A DNA stretch of 64,000 nucleotides from Platanthera guangdongensis. Taxonomy: Eukaryota > Streptophyta > Magnoliopsida > Asparagales > Orchidaceae. Position 1 is the stretch's first letter, and the number at the start of each line of letters is the position of its first letter. The translations under genes were made by a program, and so were the position numbers. This document shows positions 20,837 through 30,607 of this stretch, one piece after another. Location: contig CM077162.1 in assembly GCA_039583875.1 (NCBI GenBank), positions 62,912,822 through 62,976,821 on the forward strand, given 5' to 3'. The notes under the pieces are model-generated. The model saw nothing but the letters and a program-made list of their open reading frames with translations. It was not told where the DNA came from and ran no database searches.

Positions 20837-20912
20837 GTATGGTTTAATTTATAGCAAGTTAATTTCTTTAAATACTTGTTATGTACATGTTACCTTACCA
20901 CTGCTTGTTTAG
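20837..20912 (+). other. Predicted 76-bp spliceosomal intron between gag and protease
   Basis: Donor CAG|GTATGG, acceptor CTTGTTTAG|GA, possible branch site CTTAC about 20 bases upstream of the acceptor, T-rich interior. Removing it joins ACA-G to GA-TTT in phase and gives [24 protein letters not shown], the continuous joint expected of a chromovirus. If it is retained, translation stops at a TAA three codons into the intron. The second copy (61988-62063) is identical. Confidence 0.65.
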
Positions 20913-23900
20913 GATTTGTTTTGATTTGTGAAAATCCAGTAAGAGCACTCTTCGATACAGGAGCTTCACACTCCTTCTTGTCCGAAGGATTTATATCACG
21001 CATCGGAGTACCTTCTTCGATGGCGAAGGACAAGTTGGATGTGTTGTTGCCCAATGGGTGTTCGATGCGTGCGGATAGAATCTGTGGCGTGAAGATTCGA
21101 ATTGGGAATCAAGAGTTCGATCTGCAAGCGTCGTTACTACCGTTGGTGGAGTTCGACGTTATATTTGGCATGGACTGGCTCTCAGAGCAGCGAGCCTATA
21201 TTTATTGCGGTAGCAAGGAAGTCAAGCTGGGAGCAGGTCGTGAGATGACTTTCACGGGCATGAAGGGGTCGATCAAGACGTTGATGTCTGGTCTTCAGGT
21301 GGTGAAGGCGGTTCGTGCCTGTGCAGAACTGTTCTTTACACTAGTGGAGGTTGTAAAGCCTAAGCCCGCATTGGATAGTATTTCAGTGGTATCGAAGTAC
21401 CCTGATGTGTTCCCTAGCGATATTCCTAGAGCCCCGCCGGAGCGGGAGATAGATTTTACGATAGAGCTCATACCAGGTGCAAAGCCTGTGTCACGCTCTC
21501 CATATCGGCTAGCGCCTAAGGAAATGGCGGAGCTGAAGGTTCAACTGCAAGAGTTGTTGGAGAAATGGTATGTGCGTCCAAGTTCTTCACCTTGGACCGT
21601 GCCGGTCCTCTTTGTTAAGAAGAAGGACGAAAGCTTGAGACTATGTATTGATTATCGGGAGCTCAACAAGTTAACGGAGAAGAACAAGTACCTGATCCCC
21701 TGAATTGATGATCTATTCGATCAGTTAGTCGGGTCGACGGTGTACTCAAAGTTGGACCTCAAGTCCAGGTACTATCAACTGCGAATACGGGAGAGTGATA
21801 TCCCGAAGACAACATTCAGTACGAGATACGGACATTACGAGTTTACGGTCATGCCGTTTGGGCTGACTAATGCTCCGTCAGTGTTCATGGATTTGATGAA
21901 TAGGACCTTCAGGCAGTACTTGGAACATTTTGTGATCATCTTCATCGACGATATTTTGGTGTACTCACAAAGTGAGGAAGATCACTTCAGGCATCTTCAT
22001 TTGGTTTTGGAGACGCTAAGGAGGAATCAATTCTACGCCAAGTTCTTGAAGTGCGAGTTTTAGTTGTCCTCAGTGGCATTCCTCGGTCATATAGTGAGTG
22101 GGGAAGGTATTGCAGTGGATCCATCGAAGATTATTGCGATACGGGAGTGGCATGAGCTTTCTACGGTTGCGGAAGTCCGGAGCTTTCTGGGGCTTGCCGG
22201 CTATTATAGGCGCTTCGTAGAGAACTTCTCGCGGATAGCGTTACCTCTCACTACTTTGACGAGGAAGGAGCAGAAGTTCGTTTGGATGCCGGAGTGCGCG
22301 CAAGCTTTTGAGGAGTTGAAATGTCGGTTGACCACGGCTCCTGTGCTGAGTTCGCCGAGTCGGACCGAAGGTTATGAGATTTATAGCAATGCTTCGGGCA
22401 GCGGTTTGGGTTGCTTGCTACTACAACACAGAAGTGTGAAAGCTTACGGCTCGAGACAGCTGAAAGTGCACGAGAGGAACTATCCAGTCCATGACTTGGA
22501 GTTAGCGGCCGTGATTTTTGCCTTGAAGCTGTGGAGGCATTATTTGTACGGTGTGAAGATTGATATCTACACCAATCATAAGAGCCTGAAGTATCTGATT
22601 GATCGGAAAGACCTGAACATGCGGCAGCGTTGATGGATGGAGTTCCTGGGGGACTATACATTCAAGATCCACTACGTGCCTGGTAAAGGTAATGCGGTTG
22701 CAGATGCGTTGAGTCATCAGGCCATAGCTCAAGCAAATTGGCTATCAGTTCATGATGAGCGGTTGGTTCGGGAGTTGGAGGCGTTGGAGATTGTTTGTGT
22801 AGATAAGCAGTCAAGTGCTGAAGCACTCTTGAATTGGACTGAAGTTCAATATGACCTTGCCTATCGGATTCGACAGGCATTGGATTTGGATGACCACATG
22901 AAGCAGTTCATGGTAGAAGCTCTGGATGGGTCAAATTCCCAATTCGTTGTGGAGGACGGATTGCTTTGGAAAGATGGTCATTTTTGCCTCCCAAGCGTGG
23001 GAAATTTGCTGGTGGAATTCTTGTACGAGGCACATCATACCAAGTACTCGATTTACCCGGGGAGCACGAAGATGTACCGCGATGTCAAGAAACTGTTTTG
23101 GTGGCCGGGTTTGAAGAAGAATGTGGCACTCTACGTGGAGAAGTGCCAAACTTGCACCTTGGTGAAGGCGGAATGCCAAAAGCCGGGAGGATTTCTGAAG
23201 TCCTTGCCTATTCTAGAGTGGAAATTCAACGACATCACTATGGACTTTGTGCACGGTTTGCCAAGGTCGCAAAAGGGGAACGACGCCATCTGGGTGGTCG
23301 TAGATCGGCTAACGAAGGTATCATATTTCATTCCGCATAGGAAGGATGATCCGGTGGAGAAGTTGGCAAAATTATATGTGGATAATATAGTACGGCTTCA
23401 TGGTGTGCCCCGCAGCATCGTGAGTGACCGAGATGGGCAGTTCACGTCCAATGATTGGAGGCTAGTGCAGCGAATATGGGGAACAAAGTTAAAATTCAGC
23501 ACAGCCTTTCATCTGCAGACGGATGGGCAGACCGAGAGGGTCAATAGAACCATGGAAGACATGCTCCGCATGTGTGTCTTGGACTTTAGAAAGCAATGGG
23601 AAGACCATCTTTATTTGGTGGAATTTGCGTACAACAATAGCTACCAGGCGAGTATTCAAATGGTGCCCTTCGAGGCACTTTATGGTAGGAGATGTCTCAC
23701 GCCGTTGTACTGGTTGGAAACGGGTGAGTCAAAGTTGTACAAGCGTCAAGAGGTGGAGGATGCTACTTCATTGGTGCGAACCATTCAGGAGAGGTTGCTT
23801 ATCACTCAGGACCGGCAAGCGAAGTATTATAATACCAAGCATAACAATGTGGAGTTCGCCGTGGGCGACTGGGTGTACTTAATGATCAAGCCGTTCAAGG

Positions 23901-24292
23901 GTGTCTCACGGGTGCGGTGATTGAAAAAGCAAAGCCCGAGGTACCTTGGGCCGTTTGAGGTTCTGGAGCAGGTTGGTGAAGCAGCCTATTGGTTGAAGCT
24001 TTCAGTGGAGCTTAGTGGTTTACATGATGTATTCCATATATCGGTGCAACAGAAGGCGGTGCAAGAGCCTACGCAAGTGATCGCGGTCGATCAAGTGCCG
24101 ATTGAGGGTGGGTTGACAACAAAGGTCAAGCCCGTGCGGATTGAAGACTCGGAAGTCAAGCGGCTACGCAATAAAGAGATCAGGATGGTCAAGGTCCGTT
24201 GGGACAATTACGGTCGCGAAGAGCTCTCTTGGGAACGAGAGCAGACTATGCTTGACGAGTATCCGGAGTTGTTCCGCTCAGGTACAATTTAA
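20913..24292 (+). pseudogene. pol: Chromovirus pol (PR-RT-RH-INT-chromodomain)
   Basis: One frame without indels, broken by four stops: TGA 21701, TAG 22061, TGA 22631, TGA 23918. Protease: [13 protein letters not shown] (20940-). [37 protein letters not shown], active site FIDDILVYS (about 21940-21965, intact). RNase [11 protein letters not shown], where the first catalytic Asp is Asn; [18 protein letters not shown]. Integrase: zinc site with the second His changed (SIYPG for HPG), KCQTC, then MDFVHGLP, SDRDGQFTS and GQTERVNRT with all three acidic residues. Chromodomain near the end (VKVRWDNYGREELSWE), which in this group targets insertion to heterochromatin. A well-preserved but inactive copy. 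Confidence 0.9.
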
Positions 24293-24354
24293 TTTTGTAC
24301 TTATCTTTCCTTTATGTAATTTCGTGGAAGAAATTCTTTTAAGAGGGGGAGAGC
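24293..24354 (+). other. Chromovirus polypurine tract
   Basis: AAGAGGGGGAGAGC ends directly before TGTAACGCCCCGAA. Usual plus-strand primer position. Confidence 0.75.
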
Positions 24355-26564
24355 TGTAACGCCCCGAAACTCAAAAGGGCGACGGGTGACGAATCTGTAC
24401 CAAATTTGGAATTTGGCAAGAGTACACGGTCTGGGACACGGGCGTGTCCCAGGGCGTGTCGGGGTAGTTCAAGATCTGGCAAAAACGATCAGGCAGAAAT
24501 CTGGGTTTGACAATCGTCGATCAGCGTTCGACGATCGGGTTACAATGCTGCGGTCGACGATCGGGCCAGCTTTCTATGTTCGACGATCGGGCCAGCTATC
24601 TCCGTTCGATGATCGGGCCGCGGGTTTGACGATCAGGCCGCGTGTTCGTCGATCAGGCAATTTTTTGGGTTCGACGATCGGGCCGCGGGTTCGACGATCG
24701 GGCCGCGTATTCGTCGAACAATTAGTTTTCTGGGTTTGACAATCGGGCCGTCGGTTCCACGTTCGGGCCGTGCGTTCGACAATTTGGCTAGAGATTTGCG
24801 TTCGACGATCGGGCTATAGATCTCCGTTCGACGATTTGTTGGCGGTCGACGATTTTGGTTCGACGATCGTGGAGCGCGGGGCTTATTGTGGCGTGTTTGA
24901 TTTTGTCGACGCGGAGTGTTGATGCTGGGGTTTTGGCGGGAGTTGACTAAATGTCCTAACACAATTTAATTCGCCGTGGACGTGTCTTGCTCCGGATTGG
25001 TGAACCATGCGGTGTTTATCCCCATTTGTCCACGTCAGACCTGGATCGTGCCCGTGCATCCATTTTAGTGGGATCTGACGGCTGTGGTTATTCCCGAAAG
25101 GGTTATACCCAAGAGAAGGGTTTCAAAACCCTTATTATTTTCTGCTGGTTCTTTGTCTAAATCCTAGAGAGAGGGGAGAGCAAAGGAGGAAGAAGAAGCC
25201 TAGATCCAGTCTTTGGAGGAGTTTTAGAGCTCCAAATCGCGAGCCGACTTCGGATCTACGAAGGCAAGGAGATTGCGGTGCTTTACATCCGCGTACATTT
25301 CCATGACGACAAGGAAGAACGCTAGGGTAACGATTCTCTACTTGAGCATGTGAAGCTCTACTTCTTTTGCATAGGAAGCCCGCTCTCGCGAGTTTGCGGT
25401 GAGTTGGAGGCGTTCCTTCGTGTAGATATGTGAAGTCCCCGTTGTGTAGAGTTCGTAAACGAGAACGGACATAGGCATGATGTATGAAGCCTATCCGGAC
25501 ATGTTGGTCTGGATCGGTGATGTTGTATTGCATAAATGCCGGAGAAGACTCCGTGCGAATGTTTGTTTTTTTTGGGTTTTCTACGAGGTACATTGCAACA
25601 GGGAGCCTTGGGGATTAACCCTAAGGTGCACCCGAAAAACTGGACGGATGCGTGATCTTGCCACCTTGGTGGCCTGGGAGCCAACTTGAACATAACCGGG
25701 TTATGTGATTTTGCGATGGAAACGGGACTCGGGAGAAGTTTGACCTGCGCATATGTTTTAAATTAACGTTGCGATGTGAGCACGGGTTAGATGGAACCGT
25801 ACCCGTTCTATGTCATTCGGATTATAGCCGTTGGCATAGATGAGGGTCTTCAACGGTCTATGGTTTAAATTACCGTGGCCCATGCCGGGAAGAAAATTGC
25901 TCATTGTTGGGCCGTCCTGGGGACGGTGGTGAGTCGACGGGCTTTGACCGTGTTCACCGAGAATGTGCCTTGAGTGTACGGGGTGTGTCGCCGTGTAAGC
26001 CTACGCCTGTGATGAAATGTATATCTAGACACTGCTTGGTTATGCTAATAAGTGTAGGGAAGGAGCATCGCCGCCCCGAATTGGGGGCGGGATCGTTATA
26101 ATTTGGTCAGCATTGCTGACCGTTGCTTTTGTTTGACACCGTGCGGTGGTTTGTTGCTTGCAGGTGCTGCTGGACCAAGCGGTCAATAGCGGGCTAAAGC
26201 CCAAATTGCGAAGCCGGCCCTTGAAGGCCTAATTGGAGTGTTTACTTGCTTTTGTTCATGTATGACCGGCCTGCGTGCTGTGGTATGGAAAACATGTAAT
26301 AAGAGCAAACCATTTGTAAGGCCTTAAGGCCAGTACTTGTGTATGTACTTCATTCCTATTTGGCTTGTTAGTGGACATTCATGCTTGTTGTTGGGTTATT
26401 GTAATTGCAACTTATAAAACTCCTTCCACTAGAATGCTCTGTGTAGGACGTTGGATTGGTTGGATGATTTCCATTGAGTAACCACCCGGTCTGTCTGTGG
26501 TATATGGCGTCGGGCCCCGGCCGGACCTACTGTTATATGCTATGCGACGGATAGGGGGAGTTAA
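24355..26564 (+). repeat. Chromovirus 3' LTR (3' end not certain)
   Basis: It starts TGTAACGCCCCGAAACTC after the polypurine tract. It contains a GACACGGGCGTGTC palindrome region (24430-24465), the TTCGACGATCGGGCC array (24500-24880) and a GC-rich R/U5 with several meaningless short ORFs. The right limit is where minus-strand copia RT sequence resumes (26565). No CA terminus or target duplication can be placed there, so the end may be truncated. Confidence 0.65.
24500..24880. repeat. TTCGACGATCGGGCC array in the chromovirus LTR
   Basis: At least fifteen units with core TTCGACGATCGGGCC and variants (TTCGTCGATCAGGC, TTTGACAATCGGGCC), spaced about 20-35 bases. The TCGACGA core equals that of copia elements A and B, while the flanks differ. 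Confidence 0.7.
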
Positions 26565-28023
26565 ATTGGGAATCTAGTTTGTTTATATATACCCATTTAG
26601 ATCTAATGAATGGGTAGTCTTTGGGTCTTGGAACTAAATCCCAAACTCTACATCACTCAAATTAGTTGAGTTCCTCTTGCATTGCAATGATCCAGTGGGG
26701 ATCTTGCTCAGCATCTTTTATGGATTGAGGTTCAATTTAAGAGAAGAAACAGACATGCATCACATCTTGGTTGAGTTAATGCCTTGTCTGTACACCTGCT
26801 GATATGTATCCAATCACTTGGCATCTGGGATGATCCCTTAGTGTGACAAGATTAGTGGGTGGAGTTGGTTCAGCAACAACATTTGGAATTAATTCCTCTT
26901 GTGGAATTATGTCTGCTGTTGAAGGAATTTCAACTTCTTCCAAGCATTCTTCTTCACTGTCTTCTTCAGCTTGTGGAGTAGGAGGTGATATGACTTCTTA
27001 TGGAAGGTTTAGCTCACCCATTTTCTCACACAAGTGAGGTACCTGCAAGGTGCTATTGGTAGAAATCTCTTTCACCTTATAAGACATGTTAGTTTCATCA
27101 AAACTGACATGAATTGATTCTTCAATTTTTAAAGAAGATTTGTTAAACACCATATAAGCTTTGCTTACTTGGGATTATCCTAGAAATATTCCCTCTTCAG
27201 CCTTAGCTTCAAACTTTCTAATATATTTCTTGTTGTTATTATGTATATAACATATGCAGCCAAAAACTTTAAAATATGTGATTTTAGGTTTCTTCCCTTT
27301 GCGTAATTTATAGAGAGTCCTATTCTTAAGTTTATGTATTAGACTTCTGTTCAGTACATAGTTTGATATGATTACAGCCTATGCCCAAAAGGATAGGGGC
27401 ATGTAAGCATCTGCAAGTAATGTGCCTGCAGCTTCAATTACGGTTTTATTCTTCCTTTCAGCTACCTTATTTTATTCGGGAGTTCTAAGAGCTGAGAAGC
27501 AGTGCCTGATACCTTCCTTCTCACAGAACTCATGCATAAGAAGAGACTCAAACTCTATACCATGATCACTTCTGATCAATGCAACATGAGTAGAGTACTC
27601 AATTTATATGGTCCTGAGAAAATCTGTAAGAAATTTGAATGTATCTGACTTAGATCTCAGAAAGAACACCCAAGTGAATGTTGAGAAGTCATCTACAATA
27701 ACTAGGGTATAGGATTTCCCTCCTAGACTTTGTACAACAATAGACCCAAATAGGTCCTTGTGTAGCAAGTACAAAATCGTAGGCGAATCACTTTTATTTA
27801 CTGATTTAAAGTTATATTTAGTTTGCTTGACTAGTTGACAAGCCCTGCAGAGGCCTTCCTTCTTGTAGGGACCAGAAAGTAAACCTCTGACAAGGCTGTC
27901 TTTATATAGCCTAACAATGTTTTTAATATCTACATGTCCTAGCCTTTTATGCCAAAGATCATTTTGACTGCTGACAATATTAAGTAGACAAATGTCTGAA
28001 GGTGCAGAATGAAAATCTACTAT
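26565..28023 (-). pseudogene. pol: Element B integrase and start of RT
   Basis: Minus strand. The integrase zinc part (LWHKRLGHVDIKNI, GLCRACQ) is near 27950-27830, and the catalytic core has RSDHGIEFE and KVAERKNKT. The C-terminal part has VFGCICYIHNNNKKYIRKFEAKAEEGIFLG. RT begins with DPHWIIAMQEELN and FE-stop-CRVWDL. The TGA in that motif is at the same codon as in A. The frame is broken by several stops. RT ends at KWVYINKLDSQ (26565), where the chromovirus LTR starts. Confidence 0.75.
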
Positions 28024-28383
28024 TTATATGTTGCCTTGTCTATTTCCAATTAAAATAGTTTGTTTTTCTTTATTAGAAATAATACAAGATGTTGAGTTAA
28101 AGTGTACCTGATAACATTCATCACATAATTGGCTTAGAGAGATGAGGTTATGCTTGAGTCCACTTACATATGACAACTTCTTGAAAGTGACTGCTCCAAT
28201 CTTTACTTCTCCAAAGCCCTCTGACTGGCCCCAATTTGAATCACCAAAGATAACCTTTGGTCCCAGCTTTGACTTGTAGTTGTTTAAATTGTCCTTACTG
28301 CCAGTCATGTGCTTGGAGCATCCACTATCCAGATACCATCTTTGATTAACTGTTGGACAGTTCTTTTCCTGCAATGAAAATAG
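28024..28383 (-). pseudogene. pol: Element B protease
   Basis: Aspartic protease with an intact active-site region WYLDSGCSKHMTGS (near 28330), then KLGPKVIFGDS, EGFGEVKIG, GLKHNLISLSQLCDECYQVHF. It is an open stretch of about 117 codons. Just upstream the minus strand reads AACTAACTATTTTCATTGCAG: a stop, a branch-like CTAAC and a 3' splice-like AG at 28370-28369. A has the same arrangement. Confidence 0.8.
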
Positions 28384-29490
28384 TTAGTTATTCTTGACCC
28401 AGGTTACCTTGAGTCCTTTATATTATTGATAAGAAAAACTAGATATTACTGAAAATTCAGGTTGTTATTTATACCCCAAGGGGTGATATATTATAAGAGG
28501 AATTGTCCAATCAGCAAGTGGAATAAAAGGTTTCCTAGATTGATTTGAGTTGCTGTTATAATTATAATTTTTATTAAGTCTTTTTGGGTTCGACGAAATA
28601 TTGTGAGCTCGTCGACCAGAGTTCGACAAAATGAGATGAGATCGTCGATCTCTGCTCAGAGAATGAACATATTCATTTTATGTGCCCCAAGTTCATCTAT
28701 CTCTGCTCGACGAACCATGCACAGTTCTTCGATCGCAGTAAGACGAATGATTATTATATAGATTTGCATTCAGCGTTCGTCGACTAGAGTTCGACGAACT
28801 GGCCACATTTCGTCGATCTGAGTTCGACGAAATCTGCTGAACTTTGTTTTTATCTAAGGTTCTCTGGTTTCTGTTTTTGTGATTTTTAAGGTTAGGTAAT
28901 TCTTCTATGATTTGTTTGTTGTTCATTACCTCTTTATCCTTAGCTGACACAAATTTAATGGTGGTTGATAATATGTTCTTCTTGAGGATGGGGGGGGGGG
29001 TAAACTTGATGATGCACCCAAGCCTAGTTTGCCATTCAGTCTGGCATTGACTGTGCTTGTGATGTCCATCAGCTGAAGGCTTCTCCCATTGAGAGATTCC
29101 TCAAGTTGTTTGGCCTCACATATCTCTGTTTTTAAAGACATGATTTGTTAATTGGCTAGAGTTAGTTCATCTTTCAATTTATTATTTTCAGAAATTAGAT
29201 TTTCTTGATTGGCTAGTCTTTCCCTAAGTATTTTAATGTCTTTCTCTGAGTTAATTAGATCAATACACAAAGTTTTAAACTCAGTTTTGAAACTATCAGA
29301 ACTATAATCAAATGTTAAAAGTACCTCATCAGCTACTGATTCTGAAGTTCCTTCATCTTCATATTCTTCTTCATCTGATTGACTTCTAGAGGCATTAATA
29401 ACCATGAGACAGACTTCTTTGGCCCCTGCCTCTTCTTCTTCTTCACTGAAACTGGAAGATGTGGATTCATCTTCAGTGTCACTCCAGTTT
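28384..29490 (-). pseudogene. gag: Element B gag-protease linker
   Basis: Read from 29490 down: an acidic stretch, the coiled coil (SEKDIKILRERLANQENLISENNKLKDELTLAN, then a stop near 29148), the MDITSTVNARLNGKLGLGASSSL block as in A, a run of 11 G at 28988-28998 that shifts the frame, a basic stretch, the array-encoded SSNSDRR ... SSNSSRR ... SSYCDRR repeats, and TWVKNN with TAA at 28386-28384. The layout matches A piece by piece. Confidence 0.65.
28580..28840. repeat. TCGACGA array inside the B gag-protease linker
   Basis: Units such as TTCGTCGATCTGAGTTCGACGAA. On the minus strand each full unit encodes SSN followed by RR. In the open stretch 28950-28693 this reads through without a stop. 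Confidence 0.7.
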
Positions 29491-30501
29491 TCAGCTACAA
29501 AGCCCTTCTCCTTCTTTCTTCTTCACTGGCCTTGAGCTTTGTTGTCTTCTGATGTTATTCTCTCTTCTTCTTTCTTTCTTTTGATTCTCTGGACACTCTG
29601 AGATAAAGTGTCCAGGTTTCCCGCAGCCAAAGCAAACTACTTCTTTAGTGGGGGTTTTGTTATACCTTGGTTTATCATCTTGCCTGGATGATTTTCTTCT
29701 GAAGTCTTTCCTTGCCATTTTGTAAAATCTTTTGGCAAAGAGACTCATTAGCTCTTCATTGATTTTTGAAGCTTTTGTCTCCTCAGCAGCCTTGAATGCC
29801 AGATTGTGCTCTTTCCTAACTGGTGGAGGAGTCCTTTGTTCAACTGCTTCTCTGGACTTGATTAGTTGCTGATAGGACTTGAGCTTTCCCAATAGAGATT
29901 CTATGGAAATCTCATTTAAGCTCCTGGCCTCCTTGATTGGCCAGATCCTTGAATCCCATGACCTTGGGAAGCATATGAGGATTTTGTCATTCATCTCAGT
30001 GAGGTTGATGTCCTTATCCAAGGTCTTTAGCTCATTGATTATTGAGCTTAATCTGTTGTCCATGAATGCAACAGATTCTGTTTTATCCTTCTTGAAATTC
30101 TCATACTGGGATATAAGATTTGACCTTCTGTCCTTCCTTTCATCAGCAGAGCCAGCCACCATTTGGTTGAGAGAGTCCTAAATGACATTGGATGAAGTGC
30201 ATTCAGCCACTTTCTGAAAAATGTCATCAGACATTATTTGGGCCAGAATGTTCATGGCTTTAACATCAACAACCTTTTCTTTCTTCTGAGCATCAGTCCA
30301 CTCAGGTGGTGGAACTGCTTGATTTCTTGAGGTTGCTGTAGATGTAGATGCAGTTGCTTGAGGATGACCTGTCAAAATAGAGTTGTAGATGTCATCATCA
30401 ATAGAATTCATATATAATTTTATTCTTGCGTTCCAGATGGCAAACTTATTCAGGTTGCACACTGGAGGTCTTATGCTTGCATAATATTTGTTCTGTGTCA
30501 T
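29491..30501 (-). pseudogene. gag: Element B gag
   Basis: ATG at 30501 (MTQNKYYASIRPPVCNLN). A TAG at 30180-30178 replaces the Trp of the WDS motif; the frame then stays open to 29491. Landmarks: NDKILICFPRSWDSRIW, EARSLNEIS, LMSLFAKRFYKMARKDFRRK. The zinc knuckle CFGCGKPGHFISEC is a complete C-X2-C-X4-H-X4-C site, at residues 177-190 counted from 30162. One nonsense change is the only obvious break. Confidence 0.85.
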
Positions 30502-30593
30502 GCTGTGTATATAATCCTAATAGAAATAAAAGAAATCAGATCTAACAAAGGATCTTTTGGTTCAATGGTTAGCTTGTACAACTAAAAGAACCT

Positions 30594-30605
30594 GCTCTGA
30601 TACCA
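30594..30605 (-). other. Element B primer binding site
   Basis: GCTCTGATACCA, the complement of TGGTATCAGAGC, two bases inside the 5' LTR boundary on the minus strand. Confidence 0.85.
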
Positions 30606-30607
30606 AT

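Larger units (their letters stand above)
20600..26564 (+). mobile_element. Ty3/gypsy chromovirus fragment inside B
   Basis: Plus strand, opposite to B. Contents: gag 3' end with zinc knuckle, a 76-bp intron, pol in the order protease, RT, RNase H, integrase, chromodomain, a polypurine tract and one LTR. The 5' LTR, PBS and most of gag are absent, and so is 1.3 kb of B's pol. One deletion after insertion would explain both losses. The chromodomain and TGTAACGCCCCG LTR start suggest the Tekay/Del lineage. GC content is visibly higher than in the copia elements. Confidence 0.8.

Noticed and set aside
22251..22661. Minus-strand 136-codon ORF over chromovirus RNase H
   Set aside because: It is a shadow of pol, which is clearly coding on the plus strand.
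25135..25693. Minus-strand ORFs of 111-152 codons
   Set aside because: They lie inside the chromovirus LTR, resemble no protein and use no plausible start context.
26540..26600. Target-site duplication and CA end for the chromovirus
   Set aside because: No CA terminus or matching five bases could be found; the 5' side is deleted, so the pair cannot be tested.
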